The translations under genes and the position numbers were made by a program. From Prolixibacteraceae bacterium (lineage in GTDB: Bacteria > Bacteroidota > Bacteroidia > Bacteroidales > Prolixibacteraceae): 36,935 bases of DNA. The DNA lies in NCBI GenBank assembly GCA_016933815.1, contig JAFGAF010000444.1:1-36935 (forward strand), in the 5' to 3' direction. Positions within the stretch are counted from its first letter, which is position 1, and each line of letters opens with the position of its first letter. The notes beneath the pieces were generated by a model that was not told the DNA's origin, searched no databases, and saw only the letters and a program-made list of their open reading frames with translations. Shown piece after piece: positions 1 to 9,281 of this stretch.

Positions 1-2507
1 GCCTGAATTTCTGTTGCTAAATCACCTAACGATATCTGGTATGGAACTGCCGAAACGGTTACCACCCTTTGTTTTCGTTTACGTTCAATATTAGGAGGCG
101 TAAGGGTTTGTTTCACTTCTCCCAGCTCTTTCAACCTTACCATACTGCCTGTAGGCGATGCAATAAGAATGTTTTCCAAATCGGTAATTGAATTACGGGC
201 ATCTTCTTTATAACGAACCACAACGTTGTATTCGTCGCCAAACTGACGGAAGCGTGTCGATATCATACCCGAAACACGGTTACGAACGGCATTTGAAACA
301 ACCGCAGTTGACAAGCCATGTTCGGCCAGCTTTTCGCGATCGAACTGAATGGTTAATTCGGGCTTGAATTTTTCGCGACTTATTTTCACTTCGCGAGCAC
401 CGTTAATCTGTTCAATCTTTTCTTGTAAATCGCGAGCATAAAGCGTTGTAGCATCGAGATCGTAACCATACACTTCAAGTTCAACGGCATTTCCGCCGCC
501 CATGCCGCCCATACCACTTTCGGTACTTACGGTAAAGTTTACCACCTCGGGCAAGGTAAGCAGTTTTGCACGTAAAATTTCGGCAATGTCCCAAACCGAA
601 CGTGAACGTTCACCCGGTTTAACAAGGCTTAAGGTCATGTTAATAATGTTCGAACCCGACGATTGGAACAAAGTGTTCACCCCACCCCTATCGTCGGAAC
701 CTGTTGTTGCAGCGTTGAGTTCTACTTCGGGGATTTCATTGGCGACAAAATTTTCCATTATGTTGGTAATTTTCATCGATTCCTCGAAACGGGTGCCCGT
801 TTGCAACTCTATACTTGCCGATATTGAACTGCTATCACTTTCCGGAATAAACTCAGTACCGATATTTCCCAAGAAGAAAAACGAACTCACAAATATTCCC
901 ACTGAAGCCAATGTAATTAAAAGTTTGTGGCGCAACGACCAAGCCACGCTTTTGCCGTAAAAATTATCGATCCAATTAAGGAAAGGCAATACTGTTCGGC
1001 TGTGGCTGTACCATTTGAGTTTACGGTTGGCAGGGCGCAAACGCAACATTTGCGACGAAAGCATTGGCGTGAGCGATATTGCTGCTATTGTTGAAGTTAC
1101 AACAGTAATGGTTACCACCCAGCCCAACTGACGGAATAAAACACCTGTCATACCTCCTACCAAAGTAAGCGGTAAGAACACAGCTACAACAGTTAACGTG
1201 GTAACAATTACAGCCAACCAAACCTCGTTGGTGGCATAAATGGCGGCTTCGCGCGGACTACTGCCCCGTTCAATGTGCTTGGTGATGTTTTCGAGTACCA
1301 CAATGGCATCGTCAACCACCATACCTATGGCAATTGAAAGTGACGATAACGAAATGATATTGATAGAATTACCTGTTAAATACAGATAAATAAACGCTAC
1401 AATCAGTGCTATAGGAATTGTTAGCACAATAATAAAGGTTGCCCTCCAGCGCCCAAGGAAAAACAACACCACTAAGGTAACAAACAACAATGCATACAAC
1501 AAGGTGGTTGACAAGTTTTTGATTGAACCGCTGATAAAATCGGATGAGTCGAAAACAGTTTGAATTTCGATATCGGCCGGAAGGGTTTTCTTAATTTCTT
1601 CCAACTCTTTCTTCACATCGCGGGCTACTTTAACGGTGTTGCCACCGGCCTTTTTCTGAACAAACATACGGGCGCCTACCTTGCTGTTGATGCGTTCTTC
1701 GATATCCATGTCGCGCATACCATCAACTACTGTTGCCACATCTTTTAAAAAGATAGGAACACCATTGTAGTTACCTACTACAATATCGAGCATTTCGGAG
1801 CTTTCCGAAAATTCACCCTTCACCCTTAATGGGTAGGTAAGTTGCCCCATTTTAACATTACCCGACGGAGTATTTAGGTTTTCCATACGAAGGGCATTCC
1901 CAATTTGCTCAAGGGTCATGTTATATGCCTCAACCCTAACCGGATCGAGTTCGATCAAAATTTCGCGATCGGGCGCACCCGAAAGACCAATGCTACCAAT
2001 ACCATCGATATTGTTCAACGGGTTCACCACCTTTTCTTCAATAATTTTATCGAGTCCTTCGAGGCTCTCGTCGGCAGTAACAGCAAAGAACAAAATAGGC
2101 ATCATGCTCGAATTGAACTTGAAAATTGTTGGATCTTCGGCATCTTCGGGCAAAAAGCGTTCAATAAACGACAAGCCGTCGCGTATATCGTTGGCCGCTT
2201 CATCGAGATCGGTACCCCATTCAAATTCAATAATTACCAATGAAATGTTATCGCGCGAAACCGATGTAAGCTCTTTCACATCGCTGATGCTCGACATGGC
2301 ATCCTCAACCGGTTTGGTAATATTGGTTTCAATATCGGAGGCGCTGGCGCCATCGTACTGAGTAAGAACAGTAATGGCAGGCAGCTCAATTTCGGGGTAC
2401 AAATCGACCGGTAACTGAACCAGCGAGTACAAGCCGAAAACCATTAACCCCACAAAAATAAGCAAGGTTGTAATGGGCCGCTTAACGGAATCTTTATATA
2501 TACTCAT
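1..2507 (-). CDS. RND-family efflux pump inner-membrane permease (AcrB/HAE1-like), 3' end beyond window
   Basis: This is the proton-driven inner-membrane pump of a tripartite efflux system that exports drugs or other toxic compounds. The frame is open from an ATG at 2507 to the window edge, giving about 835 residues of a family that is usually about 1030 long. The first transmembrane helix lies at about residues 13-31. The paired aspartates of the fourth helix, needed for proton relay in this family, are at D399-D400 in the motif VVDDAIVV. The porter-domain text is typical of the hydrophobic/amphiphilic exporter branch. A Gly/Met-rich loop (GMGGMGGG) sits near residue 665. The gene follows the adaptor gene by 21 bases and is the last visible gene of the efflux operon. 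Substrate cannot be read from the sequence. The C-terminal part is simply outside the window; no frameshift was seen. Confidence 0.93.
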   Translation of the reverse strand, partial: MSIYKDSVKRPITTLLIFVGLMVFGLYSLVQLPVDLYPEIELPAITVLTQYDGASASDIETNITKPVEDAMSSISDVKELTSVSRDNISLVIIEFEWGTDLDEAANDIRDGLSFIERFLPEDAEDPTIFKFNSSMMPILFFAVTADESLEGLDKIIEEKVVNPLNNIDGIGSIGLSGAPDREILIELDPVRVEAYNMTLEQIGNALRMENLNTPSGNVKMGQLTYPLRVKGEFSESSEMLDIVVGNYNGVPIFLKDVATVVDGMRDMDIEERINSKVGARMFVQKKAGGNTVKVARDVKKELEEIKKTLPADIEIQTVFDSSDFISGSIKNLSTTLLYALLFVTLVVLFFLGRWRATFIIVLTIPIALIVAFIYLYLTGNSINIISLSSLSIAIGMVVDDAIVVLENITKHIERGSSPREAAIYATNEVWLAVIVTTLTVVAVFLPLTLVGGMTGVLFRQLGWVVTITVVTSTIAAISLTPMLSSQMLRLRPANRKLKWYSHSRTVLPFLNWIDNFYGKSVAWSLRHKLLITLASVGIFVSSFFFLGNIGTEFIPESDSSSISASIELQTGTRFEESMKITNIMENFVANEIPEVELNAATTGSDDRGGVNTLFQSSGSNIINMTLSLVKPGERSRSVWDIAEILRAKLLTLPEVVNFTVSTESGMGGMGGGNAVELEVYGYDLDATTLYARDLQEKIEQINGAREVKISREKFKPELTIQFDREKLAEHGLSTAVVSNAVRNRVSGMISTRFRQFGDEYNVVVRYKEDARNSITDLENILIASPTGSMVRLKELGEVKQTLTPPNIERKRKQRVVTVSAVPYQISLGDLATEIQ

Positions 2508-2528
2508 AATTTAATTCGCTTAGTGTGT

Positions 2529-3641
2529 TTACTCAATTACATTTACTTTGCTGTTGTCCATCAGAATTGCCTGTCCGGCAACAATAAGCTGATCGCCGGC
2601 ATTGAGTTGTTCGCTAACAATTTCAATATTTTCGTCGAAACGTTGTCCAACCTGTACCTGCATCTTTTTGGCTACACCTTTGTTATTTATAAATACGTGG
2701 CGGTTGTTGGTACCTTCTTGCTGAATAACAGCAATTGCCGGTACAACCAAAGCATCGGTTTCGTCAAGTTTAATGCTTACGCGGCTGTACATACCCGGAC
2801 GTAATTTGAATTCACGGTTAGGGATTTTTATTTCAACCACAAACGAGCGGGTCAAGGGGTTTATGGTTGGGTAAATATTGCTGATTTCACCACCAAAAAC
2901 CTCGCCTTTAAACACTTCGGAAATGACTTTTACCGGAGTACCCACCGACAACGTAGAGTAATATTTTTCGGAAACATTAATTGAAGCTTTTAGTACATTG
3001 ATTTGCTGTAAAGTTACAATGGCCGCCTTACCAGCCTGCGTATTTGGAGCACCCGAGTACAGCTCGCCATTTTCGAAAAATTTACCGGTTACTACCCCGT
3101 CGTACGGCGCAAGCAGCAGGTTGTTTTCTTCCAAAAATTTCACGTTTTGCTCGGTAACTTCGAGTTGGGTTTTCATTTGATCGAATTGTTGTTCGGCCAC
3201 ACTACCCGACTCCCTCAATGTTTTCAAACGGCCAAAATCTTTACGCAAGCTTTCGAGCTGAATTTTAGCTTGCAACAATTGGGTGTCGTCCATTTTAACC
3301 AATTTTTGGCCTTTTTTCACCCTATCGCCCACTTCGACAAATATTTGGGTAATTTTTCCGGGCGATGCAGGAGCCATGTAAATTTCTTCCCAAGGCTGAA
3401 GATTGGCCGAAAATTCAATCTCGCGCGACAGGCTTTCAAACGCCAAAGCTTTCACTTTAACAGGATAAACCCTTTGATCGCCGTTTTCGGTTGCTTGCAA
3501 CTCAATTTGCTCCAACTGACGTTCCATTTTCACAATGCGCCTTTTCAAGGCATCGGCCTTTTTCTGATTGGCTTCGGGGGTGTTTTGCCCGCATGCAAAC
3601 AACACAAGGGCAAGTATCGAAATTGATATTATTCGCTTCAT
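2529..3641 (-). CDS. RND efflux periplasmic adaptor (HlyD/AcrA-like membrane fusion lipoprotein)
   Basis: The adaptor links the inner-membrane pump to the outer-membrane channel. The 370-residue protein begins with a lipoprotein signal ending in the lipobox LFAC, with the lipidated cysteine at C17. An extra short coiled coil follows at about residues 22-52, ahead of the usual fold. The lipoyl-like half-motif (ASPGKITQIFVEVGDRVKKG) is near residues 92-111. A helical hairpin follows at about 118-175, then a second lipoyl half (APYDGVVTG) and the beta-barrel and membrane-proximal regions (LRPGMYSRVSI). The gene lies 12 bases after the TolC-like gene and 21 bases before the pump gene on the same strand, so the three are probably co-transcribed and assemble into one pump. 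Specificity is unknown. Confidence 0.93.
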   Translation of the reverse strand: MKRIISISILALVLFACGQNTPEANQKKADALKRRIVKMERQLEQIELQATENGDQRVYPVKVKALAFESLSREIEFSANLQPWEEIYMAPASPGKITQIFVEVGDRVKKGQKLVKMDDTQLLQAKIQLESLRKDFGRLKTLRESGSVAEQQFDQMKTQLEVTEQNVKFLEENNLLLAPYDGVVTGKFFENGELYSGAPNTQAGKAAIVTLQQINVLKASINVSEKYYSTLSVGTPVKVISEVFKGEVFGGEISNIYPTINPLTRSFVVEIKIPNREFKLRPGMYSRVSIKLDETDALVVPAIAVIQQEGTNNRHVFINNKGVAKKMQVQVGQRFDENIEIVSEQLNAGDQLIVAGQAILMDNSKVNVIE

Positions 3642-3653
3642 TTTATTATTTTT

Positions 3654-5114
3654 TTAAAGTTGATTATTCAGTTTATCGATGGCCAGTCGTGCTTGCATCA
3701 ACGACATCATTGATTGGATGTAGTTCGATTCGGCCTGTAAATAATTGCTGTTCGATTGGGTTAAATCGAGGCTCGAAGCCACACCCTGTTCGTATTTATT
3801 TTTGATGTTATTAAAAACACGCTTGGCAATGTCAACATTTTCCTTTTGTGCTTCGTAATTTTCAATGGCATTGTTTAAATCGAAAACCAATTGTTGAAAT
3901 TGCAGTTGCAACTGATCTTTCAACATCGATTGGCTAAGCTGTGCTTTGTCGAGTTCTATTTGAGCCTGTGCCACTTTATGCTTGCGTGTTCCGCTTTGGA
4001 ATACAGGCACGTTCATGGTTACGCCGGCCAAATTGTTTGGCGTCATATCGAAACCTGTTGTCAACAACTTTTGATTGTAGGCATAAAAGCCGGTAATTGT
4101 GGGCGCATAAGCCATTTTTTCCATATCGACCATTTTTTCGGTTATTTCGATTTGCGTTTGGGTTAACTGAAACATCGGGTTTAGCGCAATATCGAATTCG
4201 CCAACCGGTGCAGTCGGGTTCATTTGTGCCATCACATTGTCGAGTTTATCGCTTAGTTCCAGTTCAACCGAATAATCAATGCCCATTTGAAATTTGATCA
4301 TGTTGTGCAACATTTTCAAACTACGGTTCATCGAACGCAAATTGTTTTCAAGCATATTTACCTGAATGCTCAACTGATCGACATCGGTTTGTTCGGCCAT
4401 ACCTGCTTCGAACATTTTGCCGGTGTGCATTTTAATTTCGTTCAGGTTATCGATCGACTGTTTGAATGTTTCGATGGTTTGGGCAGTGATTAAAGCCATT
4501 GTATAGCTGTTGGCCACTGCTTCTTTGATATCGAGCACCGAATTTTCGAGCCCTTGTTCGGCAATAACTTTACCCAATTTGGCCACTTTAATGCCCACCC
4601 AGTACTGACCACTAAAAATAAGTTGCCCTATTTGCAGTTTTGCTGTTGAGGCATCGGTCATTTTAATGGTTGTGGCCGGCATCATAGCAGTAAGTTGGCT
4701 TTCGAAGTAACTACCTGCCTGATAATTATAAATATCTTGCGGTGTTACCGGGTTCAAGCCCATAGCCGGCATTCCGGCAAACTGCCCAAGTGTTTGAGTT
4801 GTTGCTTCCTGAATTTGTTCAACTGTGAAATCAGGCGCTCCGCCATCCATGTTAAAATTGAATTCCATTTCGTAGCCAAAGTAGGTCATCCAATCGACCG
4901 ATGCATCGACCTGAGGCAAACCTTGCGAAATGGTTTCTTTTATTTTTCGTTCCGATAGCGCAATGTCGTTGCGTGCATTTTGCAGTGTTTTGTTGTGCTC
5001 AATGGCATAGTCCTGCGCCTCGTTAAGCGAGAAACTGACCTTGTCTTGTCCCGCCAGCGTTGTTCCGTAAAGGATAAACAGTAAAATGATTAATTTGTAA
5101 TTCATAGCTATCAT
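3654..5114 (-). CDS. TolC-family outer-membrane efflux protein
   Basis: This 486-residue protein has a signal peptide (MIAMNYKLIILLFILYGTT, cut near the AGQ that follows). It shows the two-repeat outer-membrane-efflux layout with long alpha-helical stretches, for example the helices around residues 205-280 and 385-480. These would form the periplasmic tunnel of a trimeric channel. The C-terminal segment, with a conserved-looking EQGVASSLDLTQSNSNYLQAE, is typical of the family. The start could be M1 (5114) or M4 (5105); both leave the same signal peptide core. The gene is 12 bases downstream of the TetR gene and 12 bases upstream of the adaptor gene, placing it inside the efflux operon as the exit duct. 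Confidence 0.92.
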   Translation of the reverse strand: MIAMNYKLIILLFILYGTTLAGQDKVSFSLNEAQDYAIEHNKTLQNARNDIALSERKIKETISQGLPQVDASVDWMTYFGYEMEFNFNMDGGAPDFTVEQIQEATTQTLGQFAGMPAMGLNPVTPQDIYNYQAGSYFESQLTAMMPATTIKMTDASTAKLQIGQLIFSGQYWVGIKVAKLGKVIAEQGLENSVLDIKEAVANSYTMALITAQTIETFKQSIDNLNEIKMHTGKMFEAGMAEQTDVDQLSIQVNMLENNLRSMNRSLKMLHNMIKFQMGIDYSVELELSDKLDNVMAQMNPTAPVGEFDIALNPMFQLTQTQIEITEKMVDMEKMAYAPTITGFYAYNQKLLTTGFDMTPNNLAGVTMNVPVFQSGTRKHKVAQAQIELDKAQLSQSMLKDQLQLQFQQLVFDLNNAIENYEAQKENVDIAKRVFNNIKNKYEQGVASSLDLTQSNSNYLQAESNYIQSMMSLMQARLAIDKLNNQL

Positions 5115-5126
5115 ATTTTAAAAACT

Positions 5127-5744
5127 TTAATTTATTTCTGAGTTTTCATATTTTTCAATTATTTTTTTCAACAAATCGATTCCTTTATCGGTGCACAAAC
5201 CCCTTAGGTAAGGCAAGTGTACAGACTTGAAAATTTCGACATGGTTGCATATTTCTTGTACTTCGGGTTTTTGAAAAAAATCGAGTAAGTGATGAATAAA
5301 CAAATTGGCAATGTCGAGATTTATCTCTTTCAGAAAAACACCTTCGTTTACCCCACGTTTTAAAACGGTGTAAGTCAGCTCATAATTCCGCACAGCTCCA
5401 TTATTCATTATCGATTGGAAAACTTGCGGATGGTATTTTTTCATTTCATCGAAAAACAGAGGGTTAATTTTACTGAAAGTTTCGCGATTGTATTCTCCAA
5501 AAGCAAACAATGCCAAAATTACATTATCGGCTTTGTTCATTATTTCAATTGCATTTTTTTTGTGTTGAAGTGTTGCTTCTGTCAGAATATTCTGAAGCAA
5601 ATCGTTTTTATCTTTGAAATTCTCATAAATAGTACGCTTCGATATGCCCATTTCCTGGGCAATCGTATCCATGGTTACTTGCCGCACACCCTTTGCAGCA
5701 AACAACTTTCCTGCTTCCAGTATTATTCTTTCGCGTATTTCCAT
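5127..5744 (-). CDS. TetR/AcrR-family transcriptional regulator of the efflux operon
   Basis: The protein has an N-terminal helix-turn-helix of the TetR type (ILEAGKLFAAKGVRQVTMDT, then IAQEMGISKRTIYENFKDKN) and a variable C-terminal ligand/dimer domain. The ATG at 5744 is chosen (205 residues). A longer reading from 5768 would place its start codon inside a TACTTTTG -7 box at 5766-5773, upstream of any transcript from that promoter. The gene is first in a same-strand run with TolC, adaptor and pump genes, separated by only 12 bases from the next. This is the usual arrangement of a local repressor that responds to the pump substrate. Regulation of its own operon is inferred from position, not shown. 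Confidence 0.9.
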   Translation of the reverse strand: MEIRERIILEAGKLFAAKGVRQVTMDTIAQEMGISKRTIYENFKDKNDLLQNILTEATLQHKKNAIEIMNKADNVILALFAFGEYNRETFSKINPLFFDEMKKYHPQVFQSIMNNGAVRNYELTYTVLKRGVNEGVFLKEINLDIANLFIHHLLDFFQKPEVQEICNHVEIFKSVHLPYLRGLCTDKGIDLLKKIIEKYENSEIN

Positions 5745-5765
5745 ATCAATTTTTGAATGAGTGTG

Positions 5766-5773
5766 CAAAAGTA
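5766..5773 (-). promoter_or_regulatory. Probable -7 box of the efflux operon
   Basis: On the minus strand the sequence reads TACTTTTG, matching the Bacteroidota -7 consensus TAnnTTTG. It lies 21 bases upstream of the chosen TetR start. No good TTTG -33 element is seen at the expected 19-21 base distance, so the call rests on the -7 box and its position alone. Confidence 0.5.
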
Positions 5774-5935
5774 GAAAACTATTACAAACAAAAAAGTTTT
5801 CATTGACATGAACAACAAAAAAATCGGTGAATGGTTGAAAAAAAGAGATAAATTAACACAGAAGTTAAAAAATGAAGCTTTGCCTTTACACTAATACAAT
5901 TTAAATAAGCACGCTCAACAAACTCACCCTTTGCT

Positions 5936-5967
5936 GTTGGGATAAGAAATTTCTTTTCCTATTTTTG
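5936..5967 (+). promoter_or_regulatory. Probable promoter of the outer-membrane barrel gene
   Basis: GTTG at 5936-5939 (three of four matches to TTTG), a 20-base spacer, and TATTTTTG at 5960-5967 fit the Bacteroidota -33/-7 promoter. Transcription would begin near 5974, a short distance before the ATG at 5991. The rest of the 5774-5935 spacer is AT-rich and shows no further structure. Confidence 0.55.
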
Positions 5968-5990
5968 ACTTTTAAACAATATTCTTGTTC

Positions 5991-6938
5991 ATGTTAAAAC
6001 ATATTGCACTCTTTTTTATCCTCATTTCAATTGCATTTAACCTGCCTGCACAGCAACGCAACAAAAGCAACTGGATTGATTTTGGTGGCTCACACGCATC
6101 GAAATGGCTGCAAATTGCGCCCGGCAAACTGGGGCCTAACGCCCTGCCGGTACCACACATGGACTACGCGCTAATTGGCAAACAATCTCAAATCGATGTG
6201 GGTGCACACTATCACCAAATGCCAGGCGACACGGCCATCAATTCATATTTCAATTTTCACTGGAACATTGCTCCGGGCAGGGCCATGGTACAAATTTGGG
6301 GACAAGCTACCGAAACGTTCAGGCTAAGCAACGAACTTCGAGATTTCAGACAAATTACACCCGACGACGAAGGTTGGATAACTCAAGCAGGCGACTTGTA
6401 CATTAGTGCTTTCATCCAGCTTGTTAAAGCACAAAAATACCTTCCCGATATCAATATCAACTTCACCCAAAAAACAACCACGGGCGAAAACGATCACGGA
6501 CGTTTCACCGACTCGCCCATGAGCTATTTTTATTTAGCCTTAGGCAAAAGCTTCAATTTTAATTCAACTATAATCGACGAAATACGAATAGCAACCCTTG
6601 CCGGCTTTTATGTATGGCAAACCAACAAAGTTGAAATGTCGCAAGACGAAGGCCCGGTTGTGGTAGCCGGTTTGCAAATACGCAGCAATAAGCTTTCGTG
6701 GTTCAACGAAATAGGTGGCTATACCGGATACGGTGCCTACGAATACCTCAACAAAATTTACGGCGAAGGGAGTGTTAAAGGACACAACGACCCGTTAATT
6801 TACCGAACAAGGCTCGAATACCAACGCAAAACTTTCAGCTATTCAGCCGAATACCAAACCGGATTCCGCGATTATCCTTACCAAACGTTCAGGATAGGCT
6901 TGAGTTATCGGTTTTGGGTTAAGCCATTAATTAACTAA
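5991..6938 (+). CDS. Predicted outer-membrane beta-barrel protein of unknown function
   Basis: I do not recognise this family. The 315-residue protein starts with a signal peptide (MLKHIALFFILISIAFNLPA, then QQ). The rest is rich in alternating aromatic/polar strands such as YFNFHWNIAPGRAMVQIWGQ and RTRLEYQRKTFSYSAEYQTG. It ends in FRIGLSYRFWVKPLIN, resembling the closing strand of outer-membrane barrels. A TTG six bases upstream could also be read as a start, but the ATG at 5991 gives a clean signal peptide and is preferred. The stop codon overlaps that of the convergent trehalose gene in the four bases CTAA. A porin-like or structural surface role is possible; nothing in the sequence fixes a function. 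Confidence 0.75.
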   Translation: MLKHIALFFILISIAFNLPAQQRNKSNWIDFGGSHASKWLQIAPGKLGPNALPVPHMDYALIGKQSQIDVGAHYHQMPGDTAINSYFNFHWNIAPGRAMVQIWGQATETFRLSNELRDFRQITPDDEGWITQAGDLYISAFIQLVKAQKYLPDININFTQKTTTGENDHGRFTDSPMSYFYLALGKSFNFNSTIIDEIRIATLAGFYVWQTNKVEMSQDEGPVVVAGLQIRSNKLSWFNEIGGYTGYGAYEYLNKIYGEGSVKGHNDPLIYRTRLEYQRKTFSYSAEYQTGFRDYPYQTFRIGLSYRFWVKPLIN

Positions 6939-9145
6939 GCATTAACCAAACTGTTCAATAATTCGCGCACAGCGTCAACCGATTTCACCTTGTAACGGGC
7001 AGCCGATTTCACCAAACCAACTTTTACGGTTATAGCAGTTTCGGGCAATTCGCGAAACATATATTCGTCAGTCCAGTCGTCGCCAATGGCCATCACAAAA
7101 TCGAATTGTTTGCCGCCAATAAACCTCAAAGCAGCTACCCCTTTATTAATTCCACCACTTTTCACTTCAATTACCTTGTTACCTTCCATAATTTCGAGGT
7201 TATGATTGGCAATCAGGTTGGTCAGTTCGTCCTTCAGTTCGTTGGCACGTAAAACGCCCTGCTCGGGTTCCGATTTACGATAATGCCAAACCAAGGAGTA
7301 GTTTTTCTCTTCGATGAACGAACCCGGTGTTCGGTCAACAAAGTTTTCGAGTGTAGGCCTGATGTTTTCTTTCCAATCGGCATTAATTTGGTAGAGCATG
7401 TCCCATTGACCGCCGCGTACTTTTGTCCAAACGCCGTGCTCAACAATTAGATTGATATCGTATCCTTCGAACCATTTTTCGAGCGTATCCCTGTCGCGAC
7501 CACTAATAATGGTTACTTCGTTGCGCTCATCGGCAGTAAGTTTCGAAATTATTTGATAAACTTCGCTGTCGGGGCGAGCTTCTTCGGGGTTGTTTTTGAA
7601 ACCCGACAGCGTACCGTCGTAGTCAAGAAAAATAGCTCTGCTTTTAGCTTCGCAGTAATTTTCGGTTAATGCTTTTTGCACCGAGGCAGTTACTTTTTTT
7701 GTATTGAATTGATGTTGTATGCCCTTAATTTTTTCGAGCGACTTAACAAACTCCGACGACCATTTGAATACATCATACCTTTTCAATCGTTTTTGTAACA
7801 GATCCATTCTGAAAGTTTGCTCTTCAGTTGACATCGAAATGGCCTTGTATATACTTTCGGCTATCTCGTTGAAATTATTGGGGTTGATAATGATGGCTTC
7901 GCCCATTTCTTTGCTCACACCAGCCATTTCGCTTAAAATAATCACCCCATCCTTGTTAATTCGCGATGCTACATATTCCTTGGCCACAAGGTTCATTCCG
8001 TCGCGCACCGGGGTAATCAAAGCAACATCGCTGGCGGTGTACAGTTCAATAAGATTATCGAAAGGCAACGAACGGTAAAAATACCATATTGGCGTGTAAT
8101 TGATCATGCCATACTTTCCGTTGATGTAGCCCACCAACTCATCGACCTGTTTTTTAAGATTAACGTAATGCTCAACATTGTCGCGCGAGGGTACTGCCAG
8201 CATCACCAAGCTTACCTTCCCCTGGTATTGCGGGTATTTTTCGAGGAAGAGACTAAACGCCTTCAAACGGTTGGGAATGCCTTTTGTGTAATCCATCCGA
8301 TCAATTGAAAGAATCAGTTTACGATCGGGCGAAGTGCTAAAATATTTTTCAAGTTCAACATGCAATTCCGATTTTTCGGATTCGTTTTTTGCATGTATGC
8401 GGCTTGCTGCTGAGCTAAACTTCTCATAATCGATTCCCATTGGAAAAGCATCGGCCAAAATAATGCGACTTTCGGTATGTATTTGGTTAAAATGAATTTC
8501 GATGCCAAAAAGCCGCCTTACTGTACTGAAAAAGTGCCTTTCGTAATCGTAGGTATGAAACCCTATTAAATCGGCACCCAGCATCCCTTCAATAATTTCG
8601 TTACGCCAAGGCAATATTCTGAAAACTTCGTACGACGGGAAAGGAATATGAAGAAAAAAACCAATGGTAACATCGGGCCTTTCGTTTTTAATCATCTGAG
8701 GCACAAGCAAGAGTTGATAATCGTGCACCCAAACCGAATCACCATCGTCGAGCACCTGCAATGCAGCGTTGGCAAATTTGCGGTTTACTGCAACGTATGC
8801 ATCCCAACAATCCTGATCGTACTCAATAAACTCGTTAAAATAGTGAAACAGTGGCCAAATAGTTTTATTACTAAAGCCTTCGTAGTATTTATCTACATCG
8901 TTGGTTGTAAGGTGAACAGGCACACAATTTTCTTTTTCAAAAGCCTTTTCGATCCGTTCTTGGTCGCCTGGCTCAAAATGCTCCTCTGCTATTCCCGGCC
9001 ATCCAATCCATTTTCCGTTATATTTTTGGTAAACCGACTTCATGCCGGTTGCCAACCCGCCAACACTCGGACTAAGTTTAAAATCATTGTCAATTCTTTC
9101 GGTATTGAATGGTAATCGATTCGATAAAATATGAATTCTGCTCAT
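6935..9145 (-). CDS. otsAB: Bifunctional trehalose-6-phosphate synthase / trehalose-phosphatase (OtsA-OtsB fusion)
   Basis: This enzyme makes trehalose in two steps: glucose from a nucleotide sugar is joined to glucose-6-phosphate, then the phosphate is removed. The 736-residue protein has a GT20 synthase domain at about 1-475. It carries the N-terminal SNRLPF, GKWIGWPG (44-51), HDYQLLL (141-147), HIPFPSYEVFRILPWR, the phosphate/sugar-nucleotide binding DRMDYTKG (282-289) and GMNLVAKEY (383-391). A HAD-type phosphatase domain at about 500-736 begins with the nucleophile motif LDYDGTL (about 507-513) and ends with the acidic GDDWTDEYMF motif. Both domains therefore look intact. The gene diverges from the GH15 gene across a 136-base AT-rich spacer. 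It probably supplies osmoprotectant or stress trehalose in the cytoplasm. Confidence 0.95.
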   Translation of the reverse strand: MSRIHILSNRLPFNTERIDNDFKLSPSVGGLATGMKSVYQKYNGKWIGWPGIAEEHFEPGDQERIEKAFEKENCVPVHLTTNDVDKYYEGFSNKTIWPLFHYFNEFIEYDQDCWDAYVAVNRKFANAALQVLDDGDSVWVHDYQLLLVPQMIKNERPDVTIGFFLHIPFPSYEVFRILPWRNEIIEGMLGADLIGFHTYDYERHFFSTVRRLFGIEIHFNQIHTESRIILADAFPMGIDYEKFSSAASRIHAKNESEKSELHVELEKYFSTSPDRKLILSIDRMDYTKGIPNRLKAFSLFLEKYPQYQGKVSLVMLAVPSRDNVEHYVNLKKQVDELVGYINGKYGMINYTPIWYFYRSLPFDNLIELYTASDVALITPVRDGMNLVAKEYVASRINKDGVIILSEMAGVSKEMGEAIIINPNNFNEIAESIYKAISMSTEEQTFRMDLLQKRLKRYDVFKWSSEFVKSLEKIKGIQHQFNTKKVTASVQKALTENYCEAKSRAIFLDYDGTLSGFKNNPEEARPDSEVYQIISKLTADERNEVTIISGRDRDTLEKWFEGYDINLIVEHGVWTKVRGGQWDMLYQINADWKENIRPTLENFVDRTPGSFIEEKNYSLVWHYRKSEPEQGVLRANELKDELTNLIANHNLEIMEGNKVIEVKSGGINKGVAALRFIGGKQFDFVMAIGDDWTDEYMFRELPETAITVKVGLVKSAARYKVKSVDAVRELLNSLVNA

Positions 9146-9281
9146 TATTTTGTTTATTTATGTGACACTTGTTTATTTAATTAATAAACCTTCGTCTTAA
9201 ATATATGTTTAATATATGATTAAAAAAAATTTAGCACCACCAAAGAACCTTAATTTTACTAATATTTAAACACAATTTTGA

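Noticed and set aside
502-2361. Several plus-strand frames of up to 152 codons
   Set aside because: They lie antisense to the RND pump gene, which has full family motifs; their translations resemble no protein.
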